Counted from the stretch's first letter, positions 33,024-43,661 are shown. The stretch: DNA of 64,000 nucleotides from Microcoleus sp. bin48.metabat.b7b8b9.023 (GCF_013299185.1 NZ_JAAFKG010000022.1:1-64000), one strand, 5' to 3'. The notes: a model not told the origin generated them from the letters alone. Numbers and translations are program-made.

Positions 33024-33596
33024 ATGACACAAAATAAAATCTCCCTTTCGCCTACAATCACCAGCTTGAGCGCAGTTGCTCTGCTTTTCCTACTCTCCGG
33101 CTGTCCGCAAAAGCTACCGCCCAACAATTATGCTGTCAAACGAGTCAGCGACGGCGATACTCTTGTCGCCAGCGATGCCGCCGGCAAAGATATTAAAGTG
33201 CGTTTTGCCTGCGTAGATGCACCAGAAATTGCTCACACTAACGCCGAAAAAAATAGCAAAAAAGCAGCATATAAAAATCAGTTTAAGTGGGGCAATCTAG
33301 CCGAGCAAAGAATGCAGCAACTCGTCAAAGAAGGGGGCGGTCGCGTCGTTTTGACAGTCACTGATACTGACCGCTACGGCCGCAAAGTTAGCGAAGTTCG
33401 CTTACCAAATGGCACATTTGCTCAAGAAGTTTTGGTGCGCGAAGGATTAGCAATGGTTTACACTCCATATTTAAAAAATTGTCCTAGTGCAAGTATTTTG
33501 AAACAAGCAGAAGCCGAAGCCAAGAAAAATCGCCGCGGTATTTGGGGAGATTCTAAGTTTGTGCCAGCTTGGGATTTTCGGCACAGCGATAAATAA
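33024..33596 (+). CDS. Thermonuclease (SNase-like) lipoprotein
   Basis: 190 residues from ATG 33024, 13 bp after the polA stop. Lipoprotein signal: hydrophobic LSAVALLFLLSGC with Cys at the lipobox (LSGC). Staphylococcal-nuclease fold: VKRVSDGDTLVA, VRFACVDAPEI, DTDRYGRKVSEV, NRRGIWG. The catalytic arginine/aspartate set (D in SDGDT, R in VRF, D in DRYGR) appears intact. Secreted or membrane-tethered sugar-nonspecific nuclease. Confidence 0.92.
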   Translation: MTQNKISLSPTITSLSAVALLFLLSGCPQKLPPNNYAVKRVSDGDTLVASDAAGKDIKVRFACVDAPEIAHTNAEKNSKKAAYKNQFKWGNLAEQRMQQLVKEGGGRVVLTVTDTDRYGRKVSEVRLPNGTFAQEVLVREGLAMVYTPYLKNCPSASILKQAEAEAKKNRRGIWGDSKFVPAWDFRHSDK

Positions 33597-33603
33597 AGGA
33601 AGA

Positions 33604-33660
33604 GTTGACAGTTGACAGTTGACAGTTGACAGTTGACAGTTGACAGTTGACAGTTGACAG
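33604..33660. repeat. Heptamer tandem repeat (GTTGACA)n
   Basis: Eight perfect copies of GTTGACA directly after the thermonuclease stop; STRR. Confidence 0.95.
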
Positions 33661-33872
33661 TAAATGTAGGGTGCGTCGCCACGAACAACTCTTGTTGCTA
33701 TTGAGAGATATCGTAGCGACGCACCTTACCACTTATAACGGGATGAATAACAAAGGAGGTGATATTACAGGGTAAACGATCTACTCAATCAAAGTTCAAA
33801 AGCTTAGCAACACAGGTTTCTGTGTACCCGATTTTTTTGAAAAAGGCGATCGCCAAAAAATCAACCTATATG

Positions 33873-34212
33873 TCAATACGGTTTACTTAACACTTTTTAT
33901 GCCCCGGAGATCCCCCTCGCATCCCCCTGGTTGTAGGGGGACTTAAGAGCTTTCTTGTCCCCCCCCTTTTTAAGGGGGGTTAGGCAGGGCGGTTTTATTG
34001 TCGTCAGACAAATTAGGTACGTAGTTGCGATCTTTGCGCTCTTTCTTAATCTTATAAAGAGCGCAAAGATCGCAACTACGTACCTTGGCCGATCGCGCGA
34101 GCCGACCTTTGAGCGATACTTTTGGTAGTTTTATATCTCCTATCCTGACAATTAATCCACCCTGCTTTTTAAGGGGGGTTAGGGGGGATCTGCCTTAAGT
34201 AAACCGTATTGA
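33873..34212. mobile_element. 340-bp non-coding transposable element with 18-bp TIRs and 8-bp TSD
   Basis: Ends are perfect inverted repeats TCAATACGGTTTACTTAA (33873-33890) and TTAAGTAAACCGTATTGA (34195-34212), flanked on both sides by the direct repeat CCTATATG (33865-33872, 34213-34220). Inside are two C/G-rich blocks and a long perfect hairpin (34016-34084). No transposase; moved in trans. Confidence 0.85.
34016..34084. repeat. 29-bp perfect hairpin inside the 340-bp element
   Basis: Left arm starts GGTACGTAGTTGCGATCTTT (34016-34044), right arm its exact complement (34056-34084), 11-nt loop. Same architecture as the hairpin at 60721-60775. Confidence 0.9.
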
Positions 34213-34393
34213 CCTATATGTATATTGACATCAGCAAAATTATGTTGTTGAGGTGGTATCTGCGAAGCTTTATCAGACATTTGAGAAACCAGGTTTCTAG
34301 ACACCGATGCGGAGCATCCTAATTTAGTACAATACAACGAGGACGAGGTTCTGCTCGTAGTGTCCGCAATCTGTGGAATTTGGGCAATAGCTG

Positions 34394-34498
34394 ATATCAA
34401 ATCCGCCCTTCATCGTCCTGTATTCATCTCTCTTATCTCCCTCTGTGTTCTCTGTGTTCTCTGCGGTTAAATCATTCCGATGCAACCGGAAACGATAT
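34394..34498 (+). repeat. 105-bp dispersed repeat, copy 2
   Basis: ATATCAAATCCGCCCTTCAT to GCAACCGGAAACGATAT; partner of 22852-22956. Confidence 0.9.
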
Positions 34499-34924
34499 GA
34501 CGGCAGATTCATCCAAGGTCAGACATGAGTTCGATGGGAGCATCTCAATGAACGCAAAAAGCATTTTTTTGAAAGTGCCGTCCTCGAAGAGCGTGCTTTA
34601 CCAGAAAGAATTGCTTGAAAGCCCGCCTGCCTGCTCGGGAGAAATTAAAATCTGACTATTGATTACTCAAATCCTCGGACTTAAGGGTAGAGGTAGCTCT
34701 CGAACTGTCCCAGGTCAACTGTCAACTGTCAACTGTTGAAAAAGCTTTGCTGTGTTCCCGACAGCACTACAAATGCAAAACCCAGATGTACCCAGTGCGA
34801 TCGCACTTTTCTCTTAGCTGTTTTTAGAACAGTCAATAAATGTGATAGGCTCCAGATAAATCAATAGACTGCCACGAAAAGCGGTCTATTGCAATCACCC
34901 AGAAATTAGTTTGAGGGGACATCA

Positions 34925-35449
34925 ATGAATATCAAACATCTCACTATCTCCGGGATTGCACTCCTGCTTGGTACTGCAATCGTAGGAAATGCTATTGCTC
35001 AAGAACTGACCAACGAGCAAAAAACTGTTACTTGTCGGTTGAAAACAGAAGTTGACCAGCGTTCGAGCAACGGTCAAAAATTGGTGTTTTGGCCATTGAT
35101 AGGCACTGTTCGCAAGCAAGTTTCATCTCCTTTTAGAGCAACGCTGCATCCAGATATTGAGTATGTTTTTGTAGCCACTTGCGACGGAAATTGCCAGGAT
35201 TTAAACCTAACCCTCAAGGATGCCAACACTGGCCAAGAAATCGGTACGAGTCAAAAGACGGGCGAACTGGTATCAATCTCTTTTACTCCGCCATCCCAAG
35301 GGGAATATCAAATCACTGCCAAGCCTGGCGAATGTACGAAGGAAGAGGGTTGCAGTTTTGGTATGGGAATCTTCGTTCCTGCCTCTGCTACCGTACCTAA
35401 TGCTTCAAAACTTCCTGCTGACTTAGCACAATTTCGACTTTGCCAGTAG
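34925..35449 (+). CDS. Secreted hypothetical protein
   Basis: 174 residues. Signal peptide MNIKHLTISGIALLLGTAIV then NAIAQE with probable cleavage after AIA (about residue 25). The mature part has about seven cysteines and a beta-rich pattern (YVFVATCDGNCQDLNLTL, VSISFTPPSQGEYQITAKPG) reminiscent of small periplasmic pre-peptidase-like beta-sandwiches. GAGGGGA precedes the ATG. It is isolated between repeat regions. Function unknown. Confidence 0.75.
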   Translation: MNIKHLTISGIALLLGTAIVGNAIAQELTNEQKTVTCRLKTEVDQRSSNGQKLVFWPLIGTVRKQVSSPFRATLHPDIEYVFVATCDGNCQDLNLTLKDANTGQEIGTSQKTGELVSISFTPPSQGEYQITAKPGECTKEEGCSFGMGIFVPASATVPNASKLPADLAQFRLCQ

Positions 35450-35951
35450 AAGAATAGCGATAAGTTGTGAGTTGCGAGTAGAGTTGAGGCTTGAATCACC
35501 AATCAAATTCATAACTCGCAACTTATAGCGGTTCTCATAAATATGAGTTATGTCAAATTCTGATACGATCGCCTTGAGAGCACACACAAGCGAGCGTCTT
35601 TACCGGAGAGAAGCCTCAGAGATCGTATAGGAACTATCGCTTACCTTTTTGCCCATTACCAATTACCTTTTTCTCAATTACCCTTTACCACAAGCGTGCC
35701 AGATCTATCTGAGAAAGGCTATATATAGCAACCGCCCGACGGTGAGGACGTTCGTAATGTCTTAAACCCTGGCTTTTATTGCTTCTTGCTTCTGCCTTCT
35801 TGCTTGTGCCATAATTTTTTAACCATAACTCCCCCAAACTTTAAAGCAGGTCGAGGTGTGGAACCCTGCAAAGACCCCATAACTGCCGAAAATTGGCCCT
35901 TTGCCAGAACTTTATTTACCCTCAGGCAGGCATCAATTAGAATAATAGATA
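35450..35951. other. Non-coding region with repeat fragments
   Basis: An inverted repeat around GATAAGTTG...CAACTTATAG (about 35460-35530), partial ends of MITE family 1 (TATAGCGGTTCTCA at 35526, GAGAAAGGCTATA near 35712) and no recognisable gene. An ORF running through it overlaps the histidine kinase start and looks spurious. Confidence 0.55.
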
Positions 35952-37703
35952 ATGCCCCTCAGGGTGACGAGTATATTGCCCATGTCTTCAACCTTAGCCT
36001 CGAACAATCAATCCCAGAACAATTCTCAAATAGGTTTTAAAAGTCTGTTGGGCCGCTTGGGTATCAGGCAAAAAATCGGCTGCGGATACGCCTTGGTCAT
36101 TGGTATTGCCATTTTGGGCGCCGCCGGAGGACGGGGAGTAGAGTCATATCACAAACAGCAAGTGAGAGAAAAACTCGCGATCGACCGAGATAAAGCCGAA
36201 ATCCTCACCAATCTGAATAATAGCGCCCAGGAAGTCAGAATTCACCAGCAATCACTGCTGAATCTGACGGCACAACCGCAAATTTTCGATCGCGAACGAT
36301 CGGACTTTTTGACTCGCGTTGCTCAGATGAGCGGACAGCTAGAACAACTGCAAAGCCAATCGCCGTCGGCTTCTGCCGGTGTTACAAAAGATTACCAAGA
36401 GATTCAAGAGTTCGCCAAAGCCCACAGCAAAACCGTAGAAGCTTACTTCCAACAAGTCCAGAAACTGCTGGGGAATGCCAAGTTATCTGGTTTGAATCCG
36501 CAGCAGCGGCAGGTATTCCAGCGGAGCTTGAATAATTTTGCCACGGGGAACAACGCTTTTAAACTCGAACAGTTTTCGCAAGATTCAGCCAAACTGGCTG
36601 GCACTTTTCGAGACAAAGCAGACGAGGCATTTAGAACCTACGAGAAAGCTGAACAACTCGGAACTCTGATTCTGCTTGGTTCTCTGTTGGCATCAGCGAT
36701 TATCGCCACCTTACTGGCAATATACACCAGCAGGGCGATCGCCCGACCACTACAAGCCGCCACCTTCATCGCTCAGCGAGTGTCAGAAGAATCGAACTTT
36801 GACCTGCAAGTACCCGTTACCACCTCCGACGAAGTAGGAATGCTGGCAATTTCGATCAACGAACTGATCCAAAGAGTCGCGGAATACACGGAAGACTTGC
36901 AAGAAGCAAAAATAGCAGCCGAAGCTGCCAACCGCTCGAAAAGTGCATTTCTCGCCAACATGAGCCACGAACTCCGCACCCCCCTAAACGCCATCATCAA
37001 CTACAGCGAAATGCTGCAAGAAGATGCTCAAGATTCCGGCTCCGAAGACTTTCTCCCCGACTTAGAAAAAATTCAAACCGCAGGCAAACATTTGCTCGAC
37101 ATGATCAGCGATATCCTCGATATTTCTAAAATAGAAGCAGGTCATGTGACGCTTTATTTGGAACACTTCGATGTGGCGACGATGATTGAAGAAGTGATGA
37201 CTACGGCTCAACCGCTAGTAGAGAAAAAAGGCAATGCTTTAAGGCTGCAAGCAAAAGGCGAACTCGGCATGATGTACGCCGACCAACCGAAAGTCCGGCA
37301 AATTCTCCTCAATTTGCTCAGCAATGCTGCCAAATTTACCGAAAAAGGCGTCATTACTATCGAGATCGAAAAAGTTAAAAATGAAAAGCCAAAACCTAAG
37401 AAAAGGAATAAAAATAAAAATAATGCTGTTAATTCGGGTTCAAACTACAGTTCTCAATTTTTAATTTTTCGAGTCAGCGATACTGGGATTGGGATGACAA
37501 ACGAACAATTAGAGCAGATATTTAAACCTTTTACTCAAGCCGATCCTTCGACTACTAAGAAGTACGGCGGGACGGGTTTGGGATTGACAATTAGCCAGCG
37601 TTTGTGTCAAATTTTGGGTGGCGAAATTAGCGTTGAAAGTGAGAACGGGAAAGGTTCAGTTTTTATTGTCAGTCTCCCGGAACGGGTGGTGATGCAGGCA
37701 TGA
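35952..37703 (+). CDS. Membrane sensor histidine kinase (HAMP-HisKA-HATPase)
   Basis: 583 residues. Two membrane segments (about 38-58 and 236-258) flank a helical periplasmic sensor of ~175 residues; then HAMP (about 258-315), HisKA with [16 protein letters not shown] (phospho-acceptor His), and HATPase_c with N box [12 protein letters not shown]1 VSDTGIGM, F box, G2 [10 protein letters not shown] Lys/Asn-rich insertion ([11 protein letters not shown], about 475-490) lies inside the ATPase domain. Start ATG 35952; ATG at 35982 is a reasonable alternative. No regulator gene adjacent, so an orphan kinase. Confidence 0.92.
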   Translation: MPLRVTSILPMSSTLASNNQSQNNSQIGFKSLLGRLGIRQKIGCGYALVIGIAILGAAGGRGVESYHKQQVREKLAIDRDKAEILTNLNNSAQEVRIHQQSLLNLTAQPQIFDRERSDFLTRVAQMSGQLEQLQSQSPSASAGVTKDYQEIQEFAKAHSKTVEAYFQQVQKLLGNAKLSGLNPQQRQVFQRSLNNFATGNNAFKLEQFSQDSAKLAGTFRDKADEAFRTYEKAEQLGTLILLGSLLASAIIATLLAIYTSRAIARPLQAATFIAQRVSEESNFDLQVPVTTSDEVGMLAISINELIQRVAEYTEDLQEAKIAAEAANRSKSAFLANMSHELRTPLNAIINYSEMLQEDAQDSGSEDFLPDLEKIQTAGKHLLDMISDILDISKIEAGHVTLYLEHFDVATMIEEVMTTAQPLVEKKGNALRLQAKGELGMMYADQPKVRQILLNLLSNAAKFTEKGVITIEIEKVKNEKPKPKKRNKNKNNAVNSGSNYSSQFLIFRVSDTGIGMTNEQLEQIFKPFTQADPSTTKKYGGTGLGLTISQRLCQILGGEISVESENGKGSVFIVSLPERVVMQA

Positions 37704-38324
37704 AAACAGTTGACAGTTGATAGTTGACAGTTGGCAGTTGATAATTTGTAGGGGCGGTGCCCCCGTGCCCGCCCTCTTCGTTGATAGTTGACAGTTGACA
37801 GTTGACAGTTTGCCGTAGGGTGCGCCGCCACCAACAAGCCCTAAAAAAATCAACAATCTCCGAGCGACGCACCTGACAAAATTAATCAGCAGTCATTAGT
37901 TGTTATATACTGGAACAATGGACAAGTACATCGTTTTCAGAGCTGACTGGAATGAGGAACAAGGTGCAGAAAACAGACTCCTAGCGGATAAGGGAATGCT
38001 CACTGACATTCTTGCCGAACACTTCGACTCTTCTAAACCGCCCAATGCCTCAACCGGGGTACAGATTCCGAGAATTTCACCGGATAGAAAAGTTGGCGGA
38101 TTCCAAATTTCCCGCTGCGAGCACGCACAGCCAAGCAGTTGCAGGAAACACAGGTTTAGGAGGCATCAGTCATCAGTCGTTAGTCATCAGTCATCAGTCA
38201 TCAGTCATTAGTCATTAGACCTCTCCAAAAAATCATCTGAAAGCCTTATTTTGTAAGAACAAAAATCTAGTTTTTGAAGAGGTCTATTAGTTATTGTAAC
38301 GAATCACTGCAAAAAATTTTATTT
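37704..38324. other. Repeat-rich non-coding region
   Basis: STRR heptamers of TTGACAG type (37708-37810) around a GTAGGGGCGGTGCCCCCGT block, a GGTGCGCCGC...GCGACGCACC hairpin (37815-37873), an unassigned stretch with an ORF fragment (37918-38150), (AGTCATC)n-type repeats (38166-38216) and a 69-bp inverted-repeat element. No convincing gene. Confidence 0.65.
38217..38285. mobile_element. 69-bp inverted-repeat element (MITE-like)
   Basis: AGACCTCTCCAAAAA and TTTTTGAAGAGGTCT form 15-bp inverted ends with one mismatch; the interior is AT-rich and non-coding. AGACCTCTxxxAAAA ends are familiar from cyanobacterial insertion sequences; no transposase is present. Confidence 0.6.
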
Positions 38325-38912
38325 ATGCCACAAATTTTAGAAGAAATAGATACCCTTGCAGAACAGCAATTGGTTCTTCCCGGTTATTATAGTTGGGAGC
38401 AATTTGAGGCGATCGAATCTTTGGTAGCAGATGCTCCCGGTTTGCGGATAACTTATTTTGATGGTTGGATTGAATTTATGACATTGGGAGAAGAGCATGA
38501 GACGATCGGTCGTCTTCTGAATTTTTTGCTACAACTCTACTTTTGTGAAATGGCAATTGAATACATTCCTGTAGGCAGTGCAACTCGCAGAGAACAAGCA
38601 AAAAATGTATCATTTGAACCTGATGAGTCTTATTATATAGGTGAAAAGAAAGAGCATCCCGATTTAGCAGTGGAAGTAACGATTACTAGCGGCAGTACAA
38701 AAAAATTAGCTAAGTATTTGCGACTTCGCATCCCGGAAGTATGGTTTTGGAAAAATAATCGGCTTTCTGTTTATCGGCTGCGCGATGATGATTACGAGCA
38801 AGTTTCAAGAAGCGAGTTTTTGCCGGAATTAGATTTAGAATTGTTGTCACGATGCGTTTTAATGCCTTCGAGGATTGAGGCAAGGACTGAGTTTATGAAG
38901 GGTATTAGGTAG
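38325..38912 (+). CDS. Uma2/DUF820 family restriction-endonuclease-like protein 1
   Basis: 195 residues from ATG 38325, where the family begins (the in-frame extension to 38274 is repeat-derived). DUF820 hallmarks: SWEQFEAIESLV, ITYFDGWIEFMTLGEEHE, then the PD-(D/E)XK core HPDLAVEVTITSG with D and ExV, followed by YLRLRIPEVWFWKNNRLSVY. Uma2 proteins are multicopy in cyanobacteria, probably nucleases derived from a mobile or defence context; role unknown. A second member is at 56877-57512. Confidence 0.9.
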   Translation: MPQILEEIDTLAEQQLVLPGYYSWEQFEAIESLVADAPGLRITYFDGWIEFMTLGEEHETIGRLLNFLLQLYFCEMAIEYIPVGSATRREQAKNVSFEPDESYYIGEKKEHPDLAVEVTITSGSTKKLAKYLRLRIPEVWFWKNNRLSVYRLRDDDYEQVSRSEFLPELDLELLSRCVLMPSRIEARTEFMKGIR

Positions 38913-39041
38913 CAGTGATGGAGGCAGAAGAAGAGGGAAGCAATTAATTATTGTATGCTGCGCTCGTTCTTTCACTGCTAATATAAAGGTGTTTTTTATT
39001 CAACAACTTTTTCATTAATATTTTATTTTGATATGCACAAC

Positions 39042-39728
39042 CTACTTTCTTTGACGCAATGCTTTTTCAAATTTCTGTTCTAGAATAATCGCTGCAAATG
39101 GCGCTACGAATCCCCCAAACGGAAGTGAGCCGATCATTGCTAAGGATACAAGTGTTGGATCTATCTGTTTATTAAGAACTCCTAAAATAGCACTTTCTGC
39201 GGCTTTACGAGTATAAGAGCGACACAGAACGTTTGCATTTTTCATGTATACGTCAATCAGATCCGATGCGTTATTTACAGAAATTAACTCAAGGTAGACA
39301 CGATCTCCTGGATTCAATAGCTCAATAGTTAGATCTAGTTCACCATTCTGACGTTGTAACTCACTAATTTTTCCAAAACCAACTTTAGGTTCTGTCTTTA
39401 GGCTGTAACCAACAATCTTTGCTTTATTGTCTATTCGGATTAAAACAGGTTGATTAGCAACTGCTTGGTTGCCAGAATTGAAAATCTCAAGATTGAATAA
39501 AAATACAGATGTTGTCTGTTCTCCTGAATATTTAACCTCTAATTCACTGCGAATGGTATCTGAAAATGTTAACAATGAAGAAGCATCGTTGATAACACAA
39601 TCGACTCGTTTAACTCTGCTGGTTTTTTTCCAGATGAAAATGGATACTGCTGCTGTTAGAACCGAGCCAACAACTGCACCAATAATTGCTGCAATAGTTG
39701 GGTTTTCATACCAATTCATCTGTTGCAT
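39042..39728 (-). CDS. Single-pass membrane-anchored hypothetical protein divergent from HTH gene 2
   Basis: 228 residues. Short N-terminus, one membrane segment (TIAAIIGAVVGSVLTAAVSI, about 11-30, then FIWKK), a beta-sandwich-like domain (about 40-160) and a hydrophobic C-terminal part (LVSLAMIGSLPFGGFVAPFA, about 192-212). No named family recognised. The important feature is context: it is divergently transcribed from an HTH gene with the phased-repeat promoter, exactly as the membrane-anchored protein at 16585-17370 is from HTH gene 1. Confidence 0.7.
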   Translation of the reverse strand: MQQMNWYENPTIAAIIGAVVGSVLTAAVSIFIWKKTSRVKRVDCVINDASSLLTFSDTIRSELEVKYSGEQTTSVFLFNLEIFNSGNQAVANQPVLIRIDNKAKIVGYSLKTEPKVGFGKISELQRQNGELDLTIELLNPGDRVYLELISVNNASDLIDVYMKNANVLCRSYTRKAAESAILGVLNKQIDPTLVSLAMIGSLPFGGFVAPFAAIILEQKFEKALRQRK

Positions 39729-39810
39729 AACTACTCATTCGATTGCATAAACATGAATGCCGAACATTTTAATATTCTCATAGTAGACTTTTAACGCAAA
39801 AACTCAAAGG

Positions 39811-39911
39811 CTGAAAAAGTTGGAAAAAGTTGGATCTTTTTCAAGTTGTCACACACAATTAGCAAAAACGACCCAAAAAGTTGGGGAAAGTTGGAAAAAG
39901 TAGGGTATACT
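39811..39911 (+). promoter_or_regulatory. Phased AAAAAGTTGG repeats and -10 box of HTH gene 2
   Basis: AAAAAGTTGG-AAAAAGTTGG (39814-39833) and AAAAAGTTGGGG-AAAGTTGG-AAAAAGTAGGG (39875-39905), then TATACT (39906-39911) 28 bp before the ATG. Same order, -10 position and start spacing as 17611-17700, while the sequence between clusters differs. Confidence 0.7.
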
Positions 39912-39938
39912 AACTGTAGTCATCTCATCTGCCCACCT

Positions 39939-40466
39939 ATGGAAATTCCTCAGATATTGCGATCGGTCGATGAAACTGTCTCGGCTAAGACAGGCAAACA
40001 TTTAAACGACTTGCAGCGGAGAATTATCGCGGGAATACTGAATCGTCAAAAGTATGCTGGGGTTGCAGAAACATACGGTTACAGCGATAAGCACGTTAAA
40101 AAAGTCAGTCACGAGCTTTTGCAAATGTTATCAGATATTTTTGGCGAACAGGTTAAAAAAAGTAATCTTGAATCTGTTTTAGAACGTCACATCAATGTAA
40201 CTATAAGCTTAGGCAATAAAAACACTGGAAACAAGAATAATGTCAATATAGGTTACATCAAAAATTGCCCCGATTCTTCCACTTTTACCCAAAATGAAAG
40301 TCAGACTGAAAATCCAGAAATCCAGGAGCAAAGCAATAATTATACTGCGCTCGCACTAAATGAAATAATTGATAAATTGCGTAAGTTTGGTTTGACGGAC
40401 GAACAAATTGCTGAAGCACTAAATCTACCAATGAATGAGGTCGATCGAGTACATTTAGAAGAGTGA
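39939..40466 (+). CDS. HTH protein 2 (paralogue of 17726-18241)
   Basis: 175 residues from ATG 39939; the in-frame extension to 39846 would translate the promoter array. Same layout as paralogue 1: N-terminal HTH (ETVSAKTGKHLNDLQRRIIA, GILNRQKYAGVAETYGYSD, KHVKKVSHELLQML, KKSNLESVLERH), an Asn/Gly segment (ISLGNKNTGNKNNVNIGYIK), acidic linker, and C-terminal IIDKLRKFGLTDEQIAEALN. Likely a DNA-binding autoregulator linked to the membrane protein divergent from it. Confidence 0.75.
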   Translation: MEIPQILRSVDETVSAKTGKHLNDLQRRIIAGILNRQKYAGVAETYGYSDKHVKKVSHELLQMLSDIFGEQVKKSNLESVLERHINVTISLGNKNTGNKNNVNIGYIKNCPDSSTFTQNESQTENPEIQEQSNNYTALALNEIIDKLRKFGLTDEQIAEALNLPMNEVDRVHLEE

Positions 40467-40750
40467 ATATAAAGTCCATCTAGGATATCCCTCGCTCTAT
40501 GTTCGGAAGTTTATAAAGTTGGCGGTGGGGTAGTTTACCATTGTAAAAATATAAATTCGATAAAACCATCGGTATCAGTCAAAACTCGGCTTTGTGCCCG
40601 TGCAGGCAAAGATTACGGAAATACCTATATCAATATACGGGAACACCGATCGCCCTTCCCGCCCTTAACTCCCTACAATGACAACTATACGGGCAATCGA
40701 GCCATTGCCTTCACAGCAGTCATGTTTTTGAATTCAGGGAATTAAAATTT

Positions 40751-43366
40751 ATGCAACCAAATAATCCGAACCAATTTACAGAAAAAGCCTGGGAAGCCCT
40801 AGCCCGCACTCCAGAAGTTGTCAAAACAGCTCAGCAGCAGCAGCTAGAAAGCGAACATTTGATGAAGGCGTTGCTGGAACAAGAATCGGGACTCGCTAGC
40901 AGCTTATTTAACAAGGCGAAAGTGTCTGTAGCAAAATTGCGCGATCGCACTGACGAGTTTATCAGCCGCCAGCCCAAAATCTCTGGAAGCGGTGGCAACG
41001 TTTATCTCGGCCGTTCCCTGGATACCCTGCTAGACAGGGCTGAAGCTTATCGTAAAGAGTACGGTGATGAATTTATCTCGATCGAGCATTTGATCCTGGC
41101 TTACGTTAAGGACGATCGCTTTGGCAAAAATTTACTGCAAGAATTTAAACTAGATGAAGCCAAGCTTAAAGACATCATCGCCCAAGTCCGGGGGAACAAC
41201 AAAGTGACAGACCAAAATCCAGAAGGCAAATATGAAGCGCTGGAAAAATACGGCCGAGATTTGACAGAAGCGGCGCGTCAAGGCAAACTCGATCCGGTAA
41301 TCGGACGAGATGACGAAATCCGCCGCACAATTCAAATTTTGAGCCGCCGCACCAAGAACAACCCCGTACTGATTGGGGAACCGGGAGTTGGCAAAACTGC
41401 GATCGCCGAAGGACTCGCCCAGCGAATTATCACCGGAGATGTGCCACAATCTCTCAAAGACAGACAATTAATTAGCTTAGATATGGGCGCGTTAATTGCC
41501 GGTGCAAAATTCCGGGGAGAATTTGAAGAAAGGTTGAAAGCCGTGCTCAAAGAAGTTATGGATAGCAACGGCAAAGTCATCCTATTTATAGATGAAATTC
41601 ACACCGTTGTCGGCGCCGGCGCCAGCCAAGGATCGATGGATGCTGGCAATTTGCTCAAACCGATGTTGGCGAGGGGTGAATTGCGCTGTATCGGCGCTAC
41701 AACTCTCGACGAATACCGCAAGTATCTCGAAAAAGATGCGGCCCTAGAACGCCGTTTTCAACAAGTTTATGTCGATCAGCCGACAGTTGAAGATACTGTC
41801 TCGATTTTGCGGGGTTTGAAAGAACGGTACGAAGTTCACCACGGTGTGAAAATTTCCGACAGCGCCCTAGTGGCCGCTGCTACTTTGTCTACTCGATATA
41901 TTAGCGATCGCTTCCTTCCCGACAAGGCGATCGACTTAGTGGACGAAGCGGCGGCTAAACTCAAAATGGAGATTACCTCGAAACCGGAAGAACTAGACGA
42001 AATCGATCGCAAAATTTTGCAGCTAGAAATGGAGAGACTATCCCTGCAAAAAGAAAGCAATGCGGCTTCGATCGAACGTTTGGAAAGACTGGAAAAAGAC
42101 TTGGGAAACCTCAAGGAACAGCAAAGCGGTTTGAACGCTCAGTGGCAATCCGAAAAAGGTGTCATCGGCAGCATTCAAAAAATCAAAGAACAGATTGACA
42201 AGGTGAATATTGAGATTCAACAAGCTGAATTAAAATATGACCTCAACCGCGCTGCTGAGTTGAAATACGGCACTTTAACTCAATTGCAAAAACAATTGCA
42301 AGAAGCAGAAGCTCAACTTTCAGCAACTCAAACCACAGGTCAAACTTTGCTGCGGGAAGAAGTCACGGAATCTGACATTGCTGAGATTATTTCTAAGTGG
42401 ACGGGAATTCCGATTAGCAAGTTGGTTGAATCGGAAATGCAGAAACTCCTGCACTTGGAAGACGAACTCCACAAGCGCGTAATCGGACAAGATGAAGCGG
42501 TGACGGCGGTTGCAGATGCAATTCAGCGATCGCGCGCGGGATTGTCGGATCCCAACCGCCCGGTGGCGAGTTTTATCTTCCTCGGCCCCACGGGCGTTGG
42601 TAAAACCGAGTTGGCGAAAGCATTAGCATCATACCTGTTTGACACCGAAGAGGCGATCGTCCGCATTGATATGTCGGAATACATGGAGAAACACGCAGTT
42701 TCGCGCTTAATTGGTGCGCCTCCGGGATACGTCGGCTACGACGAAGGCGGGCAATTAACTGAGGCTGTGCGCCGCCGTCCCTATTCGGTAATTCTATTCG
42801 ATGAAATCGAGAAAGCGCACCCGGATGTCTTCAACATCATGCTGCAAATTCTGGATGACGGCCGCGTTACGGATGCTCAAGGTCACACGGTTGACTTTAA
42901 GAATTCTGTGATTATTATGACATCGAATGTCGGCTCTCAATACATTTTAGATGTGGCGGGAGATAACGAACAAATGCGGAGTCGGGTGATGGATGCGATG
43001 CGCGGAACTTTCCGCCCGGAATTCTTGAACCGGATTGATGAGATGATTATCTTCCACGGTTTGAGTAAGCCGGAATTGCGCCAAATCGTGCTGTTGCAAG
43101 TCAAGCGCTTGGAAAAACGTTTAGCCGATCGCAAAATGTCTCTGAAATTGTCGGAATCGGCGATCGACTTTTTAGCAGAAATTGGTTACGATCCGGTGTA
43201 CGGTGCGCGCCCATTGAAGCGGGGAATCCAGCGCGAGTTGGAAACGCAAATGGCTAAGGGTATTTTGCGGGGAGATTTTGTTGACGGGGATACGATTTTT
43301 GTCGATATCGAGAATGAAAGGTTGGCTTTTAAAAGGTTGCCGGCGCAGTTGGTGACTGCTAAATAA
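40751..43366 (+). CDS. clpB: ATP-dependent chaperone ClpB
   Basis: 871 residues, full-length Hsp100. Clp N domain (1-145), AAA-1 with Walker [16 protein letters not shown] and Walker [10 protein letters not shown], coiled-coil M domain (about 410-525), AAA-2 with [15 protein letters not shown] and [15 protein letters not shown], pore loop [10 protein letters not shown]-terminal D2-small domain. No ClpP-binding IGF loop, so a disaggregase working with DnaK. From memory the N-terminus ([17 protein letters not shown]) is closer to cyanobacterial ClpB2 than to heat-induced ClpB1. 284 bp of non-coding sequence upstream; no CIRCE element noticed. Confidence 0.97.
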   Translation: MQPNNPNQFTEKAWEALARTPEVVKTAQQQQLESEHLMKALLEQESGLASSLFNKAKVSVAKLRDRTDEFISRQPKISGSGGNVYLGRSLDTLLDRAEAYRKEYGDEFISIEHLILAYVKDDRFGKNLLQEFKLDEAKLKDIIAQVRGNNKVTDQNPEGKYEALEKYGRDLTEAARQGKLDPVIGRDDEIRRTIQILSRRTKNNPVLIGEPGVGKTAIAEGLAQRIITGDVPQSLKDRQLISLDMGALIAGAKFRGEFEERLKAVLKEVMDSNGKVILFIDEIHTVVGAGASQGSMDAGNLLKPMLARGELRCIGATTLDEYRKYLEKDAALERRFQQVYVDQPTVEDTVSILRGLKERYEVHHGVKISDSALVAAATLSTRYISDRFLPDKAIDLVDEAAAKLKMEITSKPEELDEIDRKILQLEMERLSLQKESNAASIERLERLEKDLGNLKEQQSGLNAQWQSEKGVIGSIQKIKEQIDKVNIEIQQAELKYDLNRAAELKYGTLTQLQKQLQEAEAQLSATQTTGQTLLREEVTESDIAEIISKWTGIPISKLVESEMQKLLHLEDELHKRVIGQDEAVTAVADAIQRSRAGLSDPNRPVASFIFLGPTGVGKTELAKALASYLFDTEEAIVRIDMSEYMEKHAVSRLIGAPPGYVGYDEGGQLTEAVRRRPYSVILFDEIEKAHPDVFNIMLQILDDGRVTDAQGHTVDFKNSVIIMTSNVGSQYILDVAGDNEQMRSRVMDAMRGTFRPEFLNRIDEMIIFHGLSKPELRQIVLLQVKRLEKRLADRKMSLKLSESAIDFLAEIGYDPVYGARPLKRGIQRELETQMAKGILRGDFVDGDTIFVDIENERLAFKRLPAQLVTAK

Positions 43367-43484
43367 TCTTAGTAGGGTGGGCTGCGGCTCACCTTTTTTT
43401 TTGACGGGCGATCGATCTTTTTTTAACCGCAGATGTGGGCTGATAGACGCGAATGGACGCGGATGGGATTGGGGGCGATCGTGC

Positions 43485-43661
43485 TTAAGTGCGATCGCCT
43501 TCTGATTTATCTTTTTTCTGCTCTTGACGCTCTCGAACAGATTTTGTCAACAGATACGTGGCTAAACTGCTAACGGATCTGCTGTCTTCTTCTGCCCATT
43601 CTTCGAGAGCTTTTTGAATTTCTTCTGGCAGATATGCGGTAACTCTTCCCCGTGAAGCCAT
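43485..43661 (-). CDS. Ribbon-helix-helix protein, tandem copy 1
   Basis: 58 residues from ATG 43661 (a longer in-frame extension upstream is not family-like). RHH domain: ASRGRVTAYLPEEIQKALEE then WAEEDSRSVSSLATYLLTKS and a basic/acidic tail ending in KSEGDR. A CopG/Arc-like DNA-binding protein, dimeric, usually an antitoxin or autoregulator. No toxin gene follows; the sister gene is 55 bp upstream on the same strand. Confidence 0.8.
   Translation of the reverse strand: MASRGRVTAYLPEEIQKALEEWAEEDSRSVSSLATYLLTKSVRERQEQKKDKSEGDRT

Larger units (their letters stand above)
33597..34924. other. 1.3-kb repeat-dense non-coding region
   Basis: In order: (GTTGACA)n 33604-33660; hairpin with GGTGCGTCGC arms 33670-33725; a 340-bp inverted-repeat element 33873-34212; an AAACCAGGTTTCT half repeat; the 105-bp repeat copy 2; and an inverted copy (about 34640-34735) of the repeat at 29440-29570. 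No gene; short ORFs here are repeat-derived. Confidence 0.8.

Noticed and set aside
35786-36040. 84-residue ORF overlapping the histidine kinase start
   Set aside because: No ribosome-binding site or recognisable domain; overlaps the kinase gene by 89 bp in another frame.
37900-38211. 103-residue ORF
   Set aside because: Its second half is translated STRR (HQSSVVSHQSSV); the first 50 residues are not recognised. Possibly a gene fragment, too weak to annotate.
39846-39938. N-terminal extension of HTH protein 2
   Set aside because: It translates the AAAAAGTTGG promoter array and -10 box; the paralogue starts at the equivalent of 39939.
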